64,000 bases of DNA from JAUVUV01 sp964548275. Its GTDB lineage: Bacteria > Gemmatimonadota > Glassbacteria > GWA2-58-10. Location: NCBI GenBank assembly GCA_964548275.1, contig CAZJQI010000012.1, positions 1 through 64,000 of the forward strand. Reading direction: 5' to 3'. The position numbers were made by a program, and so were the translations under genes. This document shows positions 49,553 through 58,573 of the stretch, in pieces; the stretch's first letter is position 1; each line of letters opens with the position of its first letter. The notes under the pieces are model-generated. The model ran no database searches. It saw nothing but the letters and a program-made list of their open reading frames with translations, and had not been told where the DNA came from.

Positions 49553-50816
49553 ATGTCGAGACGCGCATGATTTTCGCCCCCAGGCTGGCCAGTTTTACCT
49601 CGAGATGCTCGTAACCGCGGTCCAGATGATATATCCGGTGGATTTCAGAGCTGCCATCGGCAACAAGCGCTGCCAGAACCAGTGCAGCGGAAGCCCTGAG
49701 ATCGGAGGCCATTACCGGGGCAGAGCTCAAGGGAGTGGGCCCGTTTATAATAATTTTTCTCCCCGAGACCTCGATATCGGCTCCGAAACGGGCAAGTTCC
49801 GGCACGTGAAGGATTCTGTGCTCAAAAATGTTCTCCTCGATTACACTTGTACCCTCAGCCTGGGTGGCAAGCGCGCAAAACTGGGCCTGCATATCTGTCG
49901 GAAAGCCCGGGTAGGGCGCGGTGCATAATTCAAATGCAGGCATTTTCCCTCCGGCTCTGACCAGCAGATTTTCCCTTCCTTTTTCGATTTTCACTCCGAG
50001 ATTTTCCAGCAGCTCGGTTACCGACTGAACGTGTTCCGGACAGCAATCGTCGATAGCCACATCCCCTCCGGTGATCGCTGCCGCCACGGCAAAAGTCCCG
50101 GTCTCGATGCGGTCAGGGATAACCGTGTGGCTCGCTTCTCCCAGGCTGGCGACCCCTTCAATCGTAATGACGTTTGTACCGGCTCCTTCCACTTTAGCGC
50201 CCATCGCTCTGAGCATCCTTGCCAGGTCGACGATCTCCGGTTCTGCAGCAGCGCCCTCGAGTACAGTCACGCCGCGGGCCAGGGTCGCGGCCATCAACAC
50301 GTTGGCCGTTGCACCTACACTCGAACCGCACTGCCCTGTCAGGTTGATCCGGGCCCCGTTCAGCCTGTCAGCCCGCACATAAATATAGCCGCCGGAGGTG
50401 CTGATCTCGGCCCCCAGCATTGAAAGGCCCTTGAGGTGAAGGTCTATCGGGCGCTGGCCGATAGCGCAACCACCGGGCAGGCTCACCTCCGCCTTGCCTT
50501 TGCGGGCAGCCAGGGGACCGAGCACGTAGTAGGAGGCGCGCATTCTTCTCACCAAATCATAAGGGGCTTTTAAACCCCCGGCTCTGGAGGAGTCCAGCCT
50601 CAATTTCCCGGGCTCGCTCCGGCTGATCTCAACTCCCATGTTTTCCAGCACCTTGGTTATGGTGCGCACATCAACCAGGTCCGGCACATTATTCAGTTCG
50701 AGGGGCTCATCCGTTAAAAGCGAAGCCGCCATCAGGGCCAGGCATGAGTTTTTTGCACCGCTAACCCTGACTCTTCCGTTAAGGGGGCAGCTTTTCTGGA
50801 TGATAAACTTGTCCAT
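49551..50816 (-). CDS. murA: UDP-N-acetylglucosamine 1-carboxyvinyltransferase
   Basis: The first committed enzyme of peptidoglycan synthesis, adding enolpyruvate to UDP-GlcNAc in the cytoplasm. The 421-residue protein has SGAKNSCLALMAASLLTDEP, LPGGCAIGQRPIDLHLKGLS, where the Cys is the catalytic (fosfomycin-target) residue, and FPTDMQAQFCALATQAEGTS near the C-terminus. ATG 50816 is preceded by AGGTTTTCC. It lies 20 bp downstream of prmC on the minus strand, a likely operon. Confidence 0.96.
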   Translation of the reverse strand: MDKFIIQKSCPLNGRVRVSGAKNSCLALMAASLLTDEPLELNNVPDLVDVRTITKVLENMGVEISRSEPGKLRLDSSRAGGLKAPYDLVRRMRASYYVLGPLAARKGKAEVSLPGGCAIGQRPIDLHLKGLSMLGAEISTSGGYIYVRADRLNGARINLTGQCGSSVGATANVLMAATLARGVTVLEGAAAEPEIVDLARMLRAMGAKVEGAGTNVITIEGVASLGEASHTVIPDRIETGTFAVAAAITGGDVAIDDCCPEHVQSVTELLENLGVKIEKGRENLLVRAGGKMPAFELCTAPYPGFPTDMQAQFCALATQAEGTSVIEENIFEHRILHVPELARFGADIEVSGRKIIINGPTPLSSAPVMASDLRASAALVLAALVADGSSEIHRIYHLDRGYEHLEVKLASLGAKIMRVST

Positions 50817-50836
50817 GGAAAACCTTTCAATTCACT

Positions 50837-51721
50837 TCATTTTTTGAAAGCTGTCACGAAACGCGTTCGTCCTGCCAGATCACGGTGGAAACTGGGTGGA
50901 CTGTATTTCTCCTGCTGGCTTGCGAACAGCTCGCCAATTGCTTGCTCCTGGCTTTCCCCGATTTCCAGCGCCAGCAAAGCTCCCTGCTTCATGACTTTGA
51001 AAGAGGATTCGATTATCCTGCGGATAACCGCAGTACCACCCGGTTCGCCGCCATTGATAGCCTCCAGCGGTTCATAACGCTTTATCTCCTCCGGAAGGTC
51101 GTTAATCTCATCCGGCGCAACATAGGGAGGATTCGACACAACAATATCGAAAAGTGGCCTGGCGTGGAATGCCTCGCAAAGATCGGCACAGAGAAAACTG
51201 ACTGCTTCCCGGCAACGGTAGTCAGCACGGCTGGCGTTTTTCACTGCCCAGCCTAAAGTTTTCCGGGATATATCGGCCAGCACGCACCACAGCTTCCCGT
51301 GCTCGGCAGCCAGGGAAAGTCCCACCACGCCGCTCCCTGTGCAGAGATCCAGCACTCTTACAGGGTCTTTATCCAGGTCTCGATCCATCTTATCGAGATG
51401 GTCGAGCGCCAGTTGTACCAGTATCTCGGTCTCAGGCCGCGGAACAAGCACTCCGGGACCCAGTTCGATTGTGAGCTGGCGGAATCCTGTATTCCCCAGG
51501 ATGTACTGCAGGGGTTCATGGGCCGCCCTCCGTCGCAACAGTTTCCTGTAAGCCTCCAGTTCTTCTTCCATGAGAGGACGGTCGTAACTCAGGTAAAGTT
51601 CAAGCCTGTCAAGGCCCAGGACGTTCGCCAGGAGACGTTCAGCACTGAGACGGGCCAATGGTACCCCACGCTGCTCGAGATGCTGCTCTGCAAGCTTGAG
51701 AACCTTGATAAGGCTTTTCAT
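50837..51721 (-). CDS. prmC: Release factor glutamine methyltransferase
   Basis: It methylates the GGQ glutamine of release factors. 294 residues from ATG 51721 (MKSLIKVLKLAEQHLEQRGV) give the usual start, and the in-frame extension to 51799 has no homology. The N-terminal five-helix domain is followed by VLDLCTGSGVVGLSLAAE (SAM site) and the catalytic FDIVVSNPPYVAPDEI. It is divergent from leuS and upstream of murA on the minus strand. Confidence 0.93.
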   Translation of the reverse strand: MKSLIKVLKLAEQHLEQRGVPLARLSAERLLANVLGLDRLELYLSYDRPLMEEELEAYRKLLRRRAAHEPLQYILGNTGFRQLTIELGPGVLVPRPETEILVQLALDHLDKMDRDLDKDPVRVLDLCTGSGVVGLSLAAEHGKLWCVLADISRKTLGWAVKNASRADYRCREAVSFLCADLCEAFHARPLFDIVVSNPPYVAPDEINDLPEEIKRYEPLEAINGGEPGGTAVIRRIIESSFKVMKQGALLALEIGESQEQAIGELFASQQEKYSPPSFHRDLAGRTRFVTAFKK

Positions 51722-51983
51722 CCAGAACATTCCAGGTACAAGAAAATGTTGATCCTCCCGGCCAGCAGGGTAGGGGACAGGCTGACAAATTGTTATCACA
51801 ATATAGTGAGATTACTCTCCAAAGGCAAACAGAGAGGATCTGCAGAAAGGGCTTTTGTTTGACTTTGACAGACAAATTTATTAAAATTTCAAAATTAATT
51901 AATTGTTTTTCTTCTGCCTAATAGCGTACAATCTCGAAAGTTATCTTATTCGGGATATTGTCAGAGAGTTCGAAGGGTCTTAG

Positions 51984-54515
51984 ATGAAAAAGTACGAATT
52001 CAAGGAAATCGAGAAAAAGTGGTGGGCCTGTTGGGAAAATGATCGGCTTCATGAAACCGATCTGCACGCAGAAAGCCGTAAGTGCTACTGCCTGGTGATG
52101 TTCATTTACCCGTCAGCCGATAAGATGCATATCGGCCACTGGTACAATTACGGTCCGACCGATACCTGGGCCCGGTTCCGGAAAATGCAAGGTGACAACG
52201 TTTTCGAGCCGATCGGCTATGATGCTTTCGGGCTGCCGGCCGAAAATTACGCAATCAAGCATGGGATTCACCCGTGGGATTCAACAAGCGAGAACGTGCG
52301 GGTGATCCGCGAGCAGCTCAAGACAATCGGTGCGATGTACGACTGGTCGCGGGAAATCAACACCAGCGAGCCTGAATACTACAAATGGACCCAGTGGCTT
52401 TTCTTTCAGGCTTACAAGGCGGGGCTGGCTTACCGTGCCAAGGGGCCGGTGAACTGGTGCCCGAGCTGCCAGACCGTGCTTGCCAACGAGCAGGTGATGG
52501 CCGATGGCACATGCGAACGCTGCGAAACGCCAGTCACCCGCAAGGACATGGTCCAGTGGTTTCTGAAAATCACCGCCTATGCCGACCGTCTCCTGGAAGG
52601 CCTGGAAAAGATAGATTGGCCTGAAAAAACCAAGGCCATGCAGCGAAACTGGATCGGGAAAAGCCGGGGGGGAAGGATCACGTTCCGCTTTGACGACAGC
52701 ACACCCGGTGCGGACAGCCTGAGCGAGGAGGAACGCAAATTTAATGTCTTCACTACACGGGCCGATACTCTTTTCGGGGCAACCTACGTGGTAATGGCTC
52801 CCGAGCACCCGCTGGTAGAAAAAATCACCGTGCCCGGAATGCTGGAGGCAGTAGAGGATTATATCTACCAGGCACGGGCCCAGAACGAAATTCAGCGCAC
52901 CAGCATGGTACGCGAGAAAACTGGAGTTTTCACCGGCGCCTATGCGATCAACCCGATCAACCAAGAGAAGATACCGGTCTGGATCGCCGATTACGTGCTG
53001 CTTTCCTACGGCACGGGAATAATCATGGCCGTGCCGGCCCACGATGTGCGTGATTTCGAATTCGCCAGAGAATTCAGCCTGCCGGTCCGCGAGGTAATCG
53101 CCCCGCCTGAGGGCAGCAAGGGGGAACCCCTCCAGGAGGCATACATCGATCCGGGAACAATGGTCAATTCAGGCCCGTTCAATGGCCTGCCCTCTGCCGA
53201 AGGTGCGGTTAAAGTCGTGGAAGAACTCCAAAAGCAAGATCTTGCAGAATTCGAGGTTAACTACAAGATCCGCGACTGGTTGATCAGCCGCCAGCGCTAC
53301 TGGGGCGTGCCGATCCCGATGGTCTACTGCGAAAAATGCGGCGAGGTGCCTGTGCCTGAGGATCAGCTCCCTGTCAAACTGCCCTACGAGGTGAATTTCA
53401 AGAAAGCCGCCAAGGGAGTGAGCCCACTGACCACCAGCAAGAAATTTGTCAACACGACCTGCCCTGCCTGCGGAGCTCCGGCGCGCCGTGAGATCGACAC
53501 CATGGACACCTTTGTCGATTCTTCCTGGTATTTCCTGCGCTACCTGTCGCCGCACCTGGATGACAGGCCTTTCGACCGCAATCTTTGTGACGCCTGGATG
53601 CCGGTTCACCATTATGTCGGTGGGGTGGACCACGCTACGATGCACCTGATTTATGCCAGGTTTATTAACATGATGCTCTATGATCTCGGGCATATCGGTT
53701 TCGAAGAGCCCTTTCAGAGGCTCAGCCACCAGGGTACTATCACCAACCAGGGCGCCAAGATGAGCAAAAGCCGCGGTAACGTGATCAACCCGCAAACTTA
53801 CCTGGATCGCTACGGTTCGGATACATTCCGCTGTTACCTGATGTTCATGGGCGATTACTCCCAGGGCGGCGACTGGGACGATACCGGTATCCAGGGCATG
53901 TACCGTTTCCTGACCAGGGTCTGGCGCCTGGTTCAGTTCAACTCGAAGAAGATAAGGGGGGGAGCACGCAGGAAAACCACAGCGGATAACCTGGAGAAAC
54001 TGGGTGCGAAAGAGCAAAAAATCGCCAGAGTGATGCACAATTCGATCAGAGGGGCCACAGAGGATATCGAGCGGATGCATTTCAACACGGCGATAAGCAG
54101 GATCATGGAATTGGTCAACGAGCTTGTTCCGTACTCAGGCGAGGATAGCGGCAGTCAGGATGTCGACCTTGAGTTTCTTGCTGAGGCAGTTGATAACCTC
54201 ATGCTGCTTTTTGCGCCTTTTGCGCCGCACATCTGTGAGGAGCTCTGGCGGGAAACCCTGGGACACGAAAAAAGCACGTTCCTCAGTCAATGGCCCACAT
54301 ACGATCCACAAATTCTCAAAGAGGACGTGGTGACAGTGGTGATCCAGATCAACGGCAAGCTGCGCTCGCAGGTCCAGGTACCCAGAGACATGCCTGCCGA
54401 GGAGGTTGCCGAAGCAGCCAAGGCTGACCCGAAAGCTGCCGGCTATATCGAAGGCAGGCAGATCCGCAAGGTGATTCACGTGTCGAACAAGCTGGTGAAT
54501 TTCGTGGTAGGGTGA
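51984..54515 (+). CDS. leuS: Leucyl-tRNA synthetase
   Basis: It charges tRNA-Leu. The 843-residue class I enzyme has HIGH as MHIGHW (His49-His52) and KMSKS in QGAKMSKSRGNVINP near residue 593. The CP1 editing domain lies between about 225 and 415 (FTTRADTLFGATYVVMAPEH and the TGIIMAVPAHDVRDFEFA loop). A zinc-type module (CEKCGEVPVP and CPACGAPARRE) sits before KMSKS. The length is usual. It is the last plus-strand gene before the repeat array and assembly gap. Confidence 0.96.
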   Translation: MKKYEFKEIEKKWWACWENDRLHETDLHAESRKCYCLVMFIYPSADKMHIGHWYNYGPTDTWARFRKMQGDNVFEPIGYDAFGLPAENYAIKHGIHPWDSTSENVRVIREQLKTIGAMYDWSREINTSEPEYYKWTQWLFFQAYKAGLAYRAKGPVNWCPSCQTVLANEQVMADGTCERCETPVTRKDMVQWFLKITAYADRLLEGLEKIDWPEKTKAMQRNWIGKSRGGRITFRFDDSTPGADSLSEEERKFNVFTTRADTLFGATYVVMAPEHPLVEKITVPGMLEAVEDYIYQARAQNEIQRTSMVREKTGVFTGAYAINPINQEKIPVWIADYVLLSYGTGIIMAVPAHDVRDFEFAREFSLPVREVIAPPEGSKGEPLQEAYIDPGTMVNSGPFNGLPSAEGAVKVVEELQKQDLAEFEVNYKIRDWLISRQRYWGVPIPMVYCEKCGEVPVPEDQLPVKLPYEVNFKKAAKGVSPLTTSKKFVNTTCPACGAPARREIDTMDTFVDSSWYFLRYLSPHLDDRPFDRNLCDAWMPVHHYVGGVDHATMHLIYARFINMMLYDLGHIGFEEPFQRLSHQGTITNQGAKMSKSRGNVINPQTYLDRYGSDTFRCYLMFMGDYSQGGDWDDTGIQGMYRFLTRVWRLVQFNSKKIRGGARRKTTADNLEKLGAKEQKIARVMHNSIRGATEDIERMHFNTAISRIMELVNELVPYSGEDSGSQDVDLEFLAEAVDNLMLLFAPFAPHICEELWRETLGHEKSTFLSQWPTYDPQILKEDVVTVVIQINGKLRSQVQVPRDMPAEEVAEAAKADPKAAGYIEGRQIRKVIHVSNKLVNFVVG

Positions 54516-54610
54516 TAGGATTATTGTAAGCCGCAGAATTGGGTGAAAGGGAAGAAAAATCGTCGTATTATCATAGTAGCCAAAAAATATATATGACGCA
54601 TAAGTTATAT

Positions 54611-54954
54611 TATGTAAACTTATTCAAGTTTACAAAATATTTAAGGTTATTTAATCGAAAAGAATTCCTCGAATCTTTGCTTCAGGATAACCTTCCGCGG
54701 GATCGATAGGTAATCTCCCTTAAAGAAGAGAGATACAGTATGTAAACTTATTCAAGTTTACAAAATATTTAAGGTTATTTAATCGAAAAGAATNNNNNNN
54801 NNNNNNNNNNNNNNNNNNNNNNNNNNNNNNNNNNNNNNNNNNNNNNNNNNNNNNNNNNNNNNNNNNNNNNNNNNNNNNNNNNNNNNNNNNNNNTCGAAAA
54901 GAATTCCTCGAATCTTTGCTTCAGGATAACCTTCCGCGGGATCGATAGATAATC
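54611..54954. repeat. 128-bp direct repeat array broken by an assembly gap
   Basis: The unit begins TATGTAAACTTATTCAAG at 54611 and again at 54739 (period 128). The part starting TCGAAAAGAATTCCTCGAAT appears at 54655 and again after the gap at 54894. Each unit holds an inverted repeat GTAAACTT/AAGTTTAC and ends in a CTCCCTT...AAGAGAG-type stem. There are at least three partial copies. The real copy number is unknown. Confidence 0.85.
54794..54893. other. Assembly gap (100 Ns)
   Basis: Exactly 100 ambiguous bases, a conventional scaffold-gap size, between two copies of the same repeat. The true distance is unknown. Confidence 0.98.
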
Positions 54955-55035
54955 CCCCTAAAAAAGGGAGATACATGGGGTTGTCTATATGGATTCGCGC
55001 TCGGAGGGAATAATATCGATCAAATTCATCATTAT

Positions 55036-55070
55036 GATACCTCGTAGCTCTGCTGCGGGGTAGTTCATTT
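55036..55070. repeat. Dispersed hairpin repeat, copy 2, possible bidirectional terminator
   Basis: The same element as at 4741-4775: GATA, the stem CCTCGTAGC TCT GCTGCGGGG, then TAGTTCATTT. Relative to copy 1 a G-C pair became A-T and a C-G became T-G, so pairing is kept. It again lies between convergent genes. Confidence 0.75.
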
Positions 55071-55129
55071 ATTTATCTTTCCCCTGATAGCCTTAGGTGA
55101 ACGCTAATTGCGGTGCAGCTTTCTGCCGC

Positions 55130-55840
55130 TCAAATTAAAGGTTCAGGTTCGACCTCGTATTCAATGAATATCTCTATCCGGCGATTTTTACTGCGGTTCT
55201 GCTCGGAATCGTTAGGAAAAGCAGGTCGGTATTCCCCATATCCGACTGCAGAAAATTTCTCCGGCGGTACACCTGAATAATTGATCCCGAACTTGATCAC
55301 ATTCCTGGCGCGGGTGTAAGAAAGGTCCCAGTTCGATTCGAACATACCGCTATCTATCGGCAAATCATCCGTATAGCCCGCAACCCTGATCGTATTATCC
55401 CAACCCTTGGCGATATCGAATATTTTGGCTAAGTAGGGCATGCCCAGCGGTTTAAGTTCAGCAAGCCCCCTATCGAAAAGAAGCGGGGTGAGAACCCTTA
55501 TCGCCACGCCCTGGGATGTAATGACGACCTTGATGCTTTCTTGCTGTTTCTGGGTTTCCACAAAATCCTGAAGCTTGGAGATCGCTGTGGAGATCTCCCC
55601 CAAATCAACGTCGCTGATCTTGGGCATGATCACATGGACAAGCTCCATGGTGGAAGGGTCTTCACTCAGGATACCCAGAGAGCCTTTCAGTGCGCCTGAG
55701 GCTTTATTGAATTCATTCGGATCCACGTTGGACATGGAAACAATCAGCACGAAAAAACATAACAGCAGAGACATCAAGTCGCTGAAAGTTGTCAACCAGG
55801 CAGGAGCCCCGGCTGGACATTCACACTTTTTCTTGGCCAT
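55130..55840 (-). CDS. MotB/OmpA-domain protein
   Basis: 236 residues. One N-terminal membrane segment, LMSLLLCFFVLIVSMS, is preceded by the MotB-like FSD with Asp21, the position of the proton-carrying Asp in MotB. A periplasmic OmpA-like peptidoglycan-binding domain covers residues about 110-230 (VAGYTDDLPI, WDLSYTRARNVIKFG, GYGEYRPAFPNDSEQNRSKN, RRIEIFIE). No MotA or flagellar gene is adjacent in this window, so it may serve a gliding, export or TolR-like motor rather than a flagellum. ATG 55840 starts MAKKKCECPAG. It is 71 bp downstream of the cNMP-binding gene on the minus strand. Confidence 0.85.
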   Translation of the reverse strand: MAKKKCECPAGAPAWLTTFSDLMSLLLCFFVLIVSMSNVDPNEFNKASGALKGSLGILSEDPSTMELVHVIMPKISDVDLGEISTAISKLQDFVETQKQQESIKVVITSQGVAIRVLTPLLFDRGLAELKPLGMPYLAKIFDIAKGWDNTIRVAGYTDDLPIDSGMFESNWDLSYTRARNVIKFGINYSGVPPEKFSAVGYGEYRPAFPNDSEQNRSKNRRIEIFIEYEVEPEPLI

Positions 55841-55911
55841 GTGATATAACCTGAAAACAAGCTCGAAGAAAATATCTTTAAGTCAAAAACATGTTCACCG
55901 CAGATTTCCGA

Positions 55912-56916
55912 TCAATTGGCAGCTAAGGACTTTAACAAATTTACCATCTTTTCGAAAGTCCTCAGGCTGGCTCGTCTTCCCAGTTCGTCTGTCAGTTTTT
56001 TCGGGTTATTACAGACAAGCTGCCTGGTGTTATCTGCCGAATCGATAGTAATTTTGAACATCCCGTTCTTAATAAGCGGCCTCAATAATTTATCGGTCTT
56101 TTCCTTGGGAATATTAAGCAGCACCTCCACAATCGAGAGGTATTTGTCGTAACTTACAGACTCCTTCCCTATTTCCGGCTGATAATCCTCTACATTTTCC
56201 ACCAGTACTTTCAACGCTTCGTAGGTCTTATCCGACAATAACTGGCCCTCCTGGGCAGCTTCTTTGTCACCTTTTACCGACTGGTCTTGGAGAAAATCAA
56301 CAAACTGCTTGAAAAGTTCCGGATTGGGTATTACCAGGACTTTTTTTTCTCCCTCTGGTTTGTACTTTTTATCCAGGCAGACAAGCTTTGTAAATACCAT
56401 TCTGTTTATTACTTTTTCTAATAGATCTTTCTCTATAGCAAGAATCGTGCAACACTCTCTCAGCATGAAATCGTGATCGAGGTGCAGTTCACCTTCCAGC
56501 CTCGAACCCGCTGCCCTTGCCAGGTAATAGATCAGGCTGCACAGGCTGAAATAAAAGTTTGTTAATCTCAGCGGGTTAACTATGATATCAGTTTCCCGCA
56601 AGCGGTCGGCGAGAACCTTGAAAATGGTGTGTGCGGCGGGGTTCTGCTTTAAAAACTGCTGGAAATTAGCCTTACTTAAAATTGTAACAGTTGTTTCCTC
56701 AAGAGCAATGACTGTGGCAGATCGCGGCGAATTGTCCACCAGGCACATCTCGCCGAAAATCGACCCCTTTCCAAGTTTTGTAAAGACAATGCGCTGTTTG
56801 CCGATATTTTTAAAGACCTCTACTTTTCCGGATTCGATAATATAGGCGCTGTTGCCGAGAGTGTTTTCACGGACAATAACCTCACCAGGCTTGAATTTTT
56901 TTTTGATATTCACCAT
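55912..56916 (-). CDS. Cyclic-nucleotide-binding-domain protein
   Basis: 334 residues. Residues about 5-120 form a cNMP-binding beta-roll (FKPGEVIVRENTLGNSAYII, then GSIFGEMCLVDNSPRSATVI, including the phosphate-binding-cassette-like SPRSATV). The rest is helical and has no clear DNA-binding helix-turn-helix, though residues 150-215 could form a degenerate winged helix. The C-terminal third repeats a helical KILLNIPKEK-like pattern. It is probably a signalling or scaffold protein rather than a classical CRP. It is divergent from the TPR gene and probably co-transcribed with the MotB-like gene. Confidence 0.8.
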   Translation of the reverse strand: MVNIKKKFKPGEVIVRENTLGNSAYIIESGKVEVFKNIGKQRIVFTKLGKGSIFGEMCLVDNSPRSATVIALEETTVTILSKANFQQFLKQNPAAHTIFKVLADRLRETDIIVNPLRLTNFYFSLCSLIYYLARAAGSRLEGELHLDHDFMLRECCTILAIEKDLLEKVINRMVFTKLVCLDKKYKPEGEKKVLVIPNPELFKQFVDFLQDQSVKGDKEAAQEGQLLSDKTYEALKVLVENVEDYQPEIGKESVSYDKYLSIVEVLLNIPKEKTDKLLRPLIKNGMFKITIDSADNTRQLVCNNPKKLTDELGRRASLRTFEKMVNLLKSLAAN

Positions 56917-57097
56917 TTTTCATGCTTTTCGCTGTTTAGAATATATCCTGTCTGAATGGGGGAAAAGCATTTTAATTTTTACATAACTTTAGTGCTATGT
57001 TATTCTTTTGTCAATAAACTCAAGAACGTCTCTTGCACTCCATTTGATTTGCGGCTATATTTAAACTCGAATGTCAATGCCGCCAAAGAGGTTCTCT

Positions 57098-57733
57098 ATG
57101 GCCAATATTTTAATTATTGCGGTGATCTTTATTATCGTTCTGATCGTTGCGGTAGGATTTGTTGCTCAGCAGCTTTACACTGTCCAGACAATCGCTGCCA
57201 CTGGGTCAAAAACTCTGATCGAGAAAATGACGTCCAGCAGTATTAGCCCTCTGGACACTGATAGATTCAAAGAGATAGCGATAGCGACCCCTTCTGAAAA
57301 TCCCCCGGGGCCGGAATCCTTTACTGAGGGGAGCGCCGCCGGATCTGAAAGGGAGCTCGGTGGCGATACCGGGGAGTTTTCTGAAAAGGAACTTCTTGCA
57401 GAAACCATTCTCTCCACAGGCCAGCCATTGAACCTCGAAGGAAAGAATCTACAGATTATCTATTCCGAGTATATCTCAGAAAAAAATTTAAACCCTTTCG
57501 ATGAGGAACCTGATTTCAAGCTGGGGGTAGCATATTTAAAGTTCAACCAGTACGAAAAGGCCCAGGGGCAGTTCCAGAGGGTGATTGACGTCAAGCCCGA
57601 TTTTCCCGGGATTTACTATTACCTGGGCGAGGCCTTCCGCTGCAACGGGCAATTTTATGAGGCTATGAAAGCATACAAGAAGTCCTGGGAGATAGAAATG
57701 CATGCCAGTCAGGAGGAAAGCCCGGAGAAATAA
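57098..57733 (+). CDS. Membrane-anchored TPR protein
   Basis: 211 residues from ATG 57098 (MANILIIAVIFIIVLIVAVG). A single N-terminal membrane segment (residues 2-25), a low-complexity linker rich in Ser, Glu and Gly (about 70-100), then two TPR repeats at about 140-205 (FKLGVAYLKFNQYEKAQGQF, IYYYLGEAFRCNGQFYEAMK). AAAGAGGTTCTCT precedes the start. It is probably a scaffold at the membrane. No family beyond TPR is recognised. It lies 101 bp upstream of a DUF1573 gene. Confidence 0.75.
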   Translation: MANILIIAVIFIIVLIVAVGFVAQQLYTVQTIAATGSKTLIEKMTSSSISPLDTDRFKEIAIATPSENPPGPESFTEGSAAGSERELGGDTGEFSEKELLAETILSTGQPLNLEGKNLQIIYSEYISEKNLNPFDEEPDFKLGVAYLKFNQYEKAQGQFQRVIDVKPDFPGIYYYLGEAFRCNGQFYEAMKAYKKSWEIEMHASQEESPEK

Positions 57734-57834
57734 AGCCTGATCGATCTCCCCGCCCATTCTGCTGAAATTATCGGCTTGAATTTCAATTTGCCTTTAAAAA
57801 CTAACGCGCTGCGCTATTAGCTGAGGTTTTTCGA

Positions 57835-58524
57835 GTGAGCAAAGCGATCAAAATATCTCTTCCATTGTTTCTACTTATTCTCCCCATAAACATTCTTTAC
57901 GCCGGGGCCTCATTGATCCGGATAGATAATCCGGACCACGATTTCGGAACGATATACCGCGGCGAAAATGCCGAGCATACATTCATAATCCGCAACGCCG
58001 GCAACGCCCCCCTGGAGATTAAAAATGTGCGAAGCACGTGCGGTTGCACCGTACCCACAATCAGCAAAAGGATACTTGAACCGCAGGAGTCGACCAAGTT
58101 GAAAGCCGTCTTCGATACCAGGCAATTTAGAGGACGGGTAATCAAAAATATCTATGTATATTCCAACGATCTGGAAAACCCGGTCAAAAAACTGTCGATC
58201 CAGGCGGATGTACGGGAGGACCTTAAGATAATACCGTCAATTGTATATTTTGCCGGACTGAATGCGGGAGAAAAAGTTGAAAGAGACCTTGTTATCAAGA
58301 ACCTTTCACAGGACACCGTAAGCATAAAAGAAATCGCCTCCACCATTTCCAGTATCAATCTCGAGCTGAGTAAAATGACTATCGAACCCGGCGACAGCGC
58401 GAATCTCAAGCTGGTTATCAATGAAGTTAAAAAGAAGATGAAACTTATGGGCGAACTGACAATATTTAACACAAGTCATCAGCCCGAACTCAAGGTAAGA
58501 GTTTATGGAGGGGCGATTAAATAA
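57835..58524 (+). CDS. Secreted DUF1573 domain protein
   Basis: 229 residues starting at GTG 57835, with an N-terminal signal (ISLPLFLLILPINILYAGAS). The DUF1573 domain follows (about residues 30-120): DHDFGTIYRGENAEHTFIIR and VRSTCGCTVPTIS with the characteristic CGC motif, then an immunoglobulin-like second domain (about 130-225). The function of this family is unknown. It is common in Bacteroidetes, Planctomycetes and candidate phyla. Its neighbours on either side do not indicate a role. Confidence 0.85.
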   Translation: MSKAIKISLPLFLLILPINILYAGASLIRIDNPDHDFGTIYRGENAEHTFIIRNAGNAPLEIKNVRSTCGCTVPTISKRILEPQESTKLKAVFDTRQFRGRVIKNIYVYSNDLENPVKKLSIQADVREDLKIIPSIVYFAGLNAGEKVERDLVIKNLSQDTVSIKEIASTISSINLELSKMTIEPGDSANLKLVINEVKKKMKLMGELTIFNTSHQPELKVRVYGGAIK

Positions 58525-58573
58525 TCTCGTGCCTCAACATCCAAGTTCTCATCTTTTGCTTTAAATAAATAAG

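Larger units (their letters stand above)
54516..55129. other. Intergenic region with repeats and assembly gap
   Basis: 614 bp between convergent leuS and the MotB-like gene, containing the 128-bp repeats, 100 Ns and a hairpin repeat. The apparent frame across the Ns is meaningless. Confidence 0.7.

Noticed and set aside
54779..54976. Frame spanning the run of Ns
   Set aside because: Created only by ambiguous bases.
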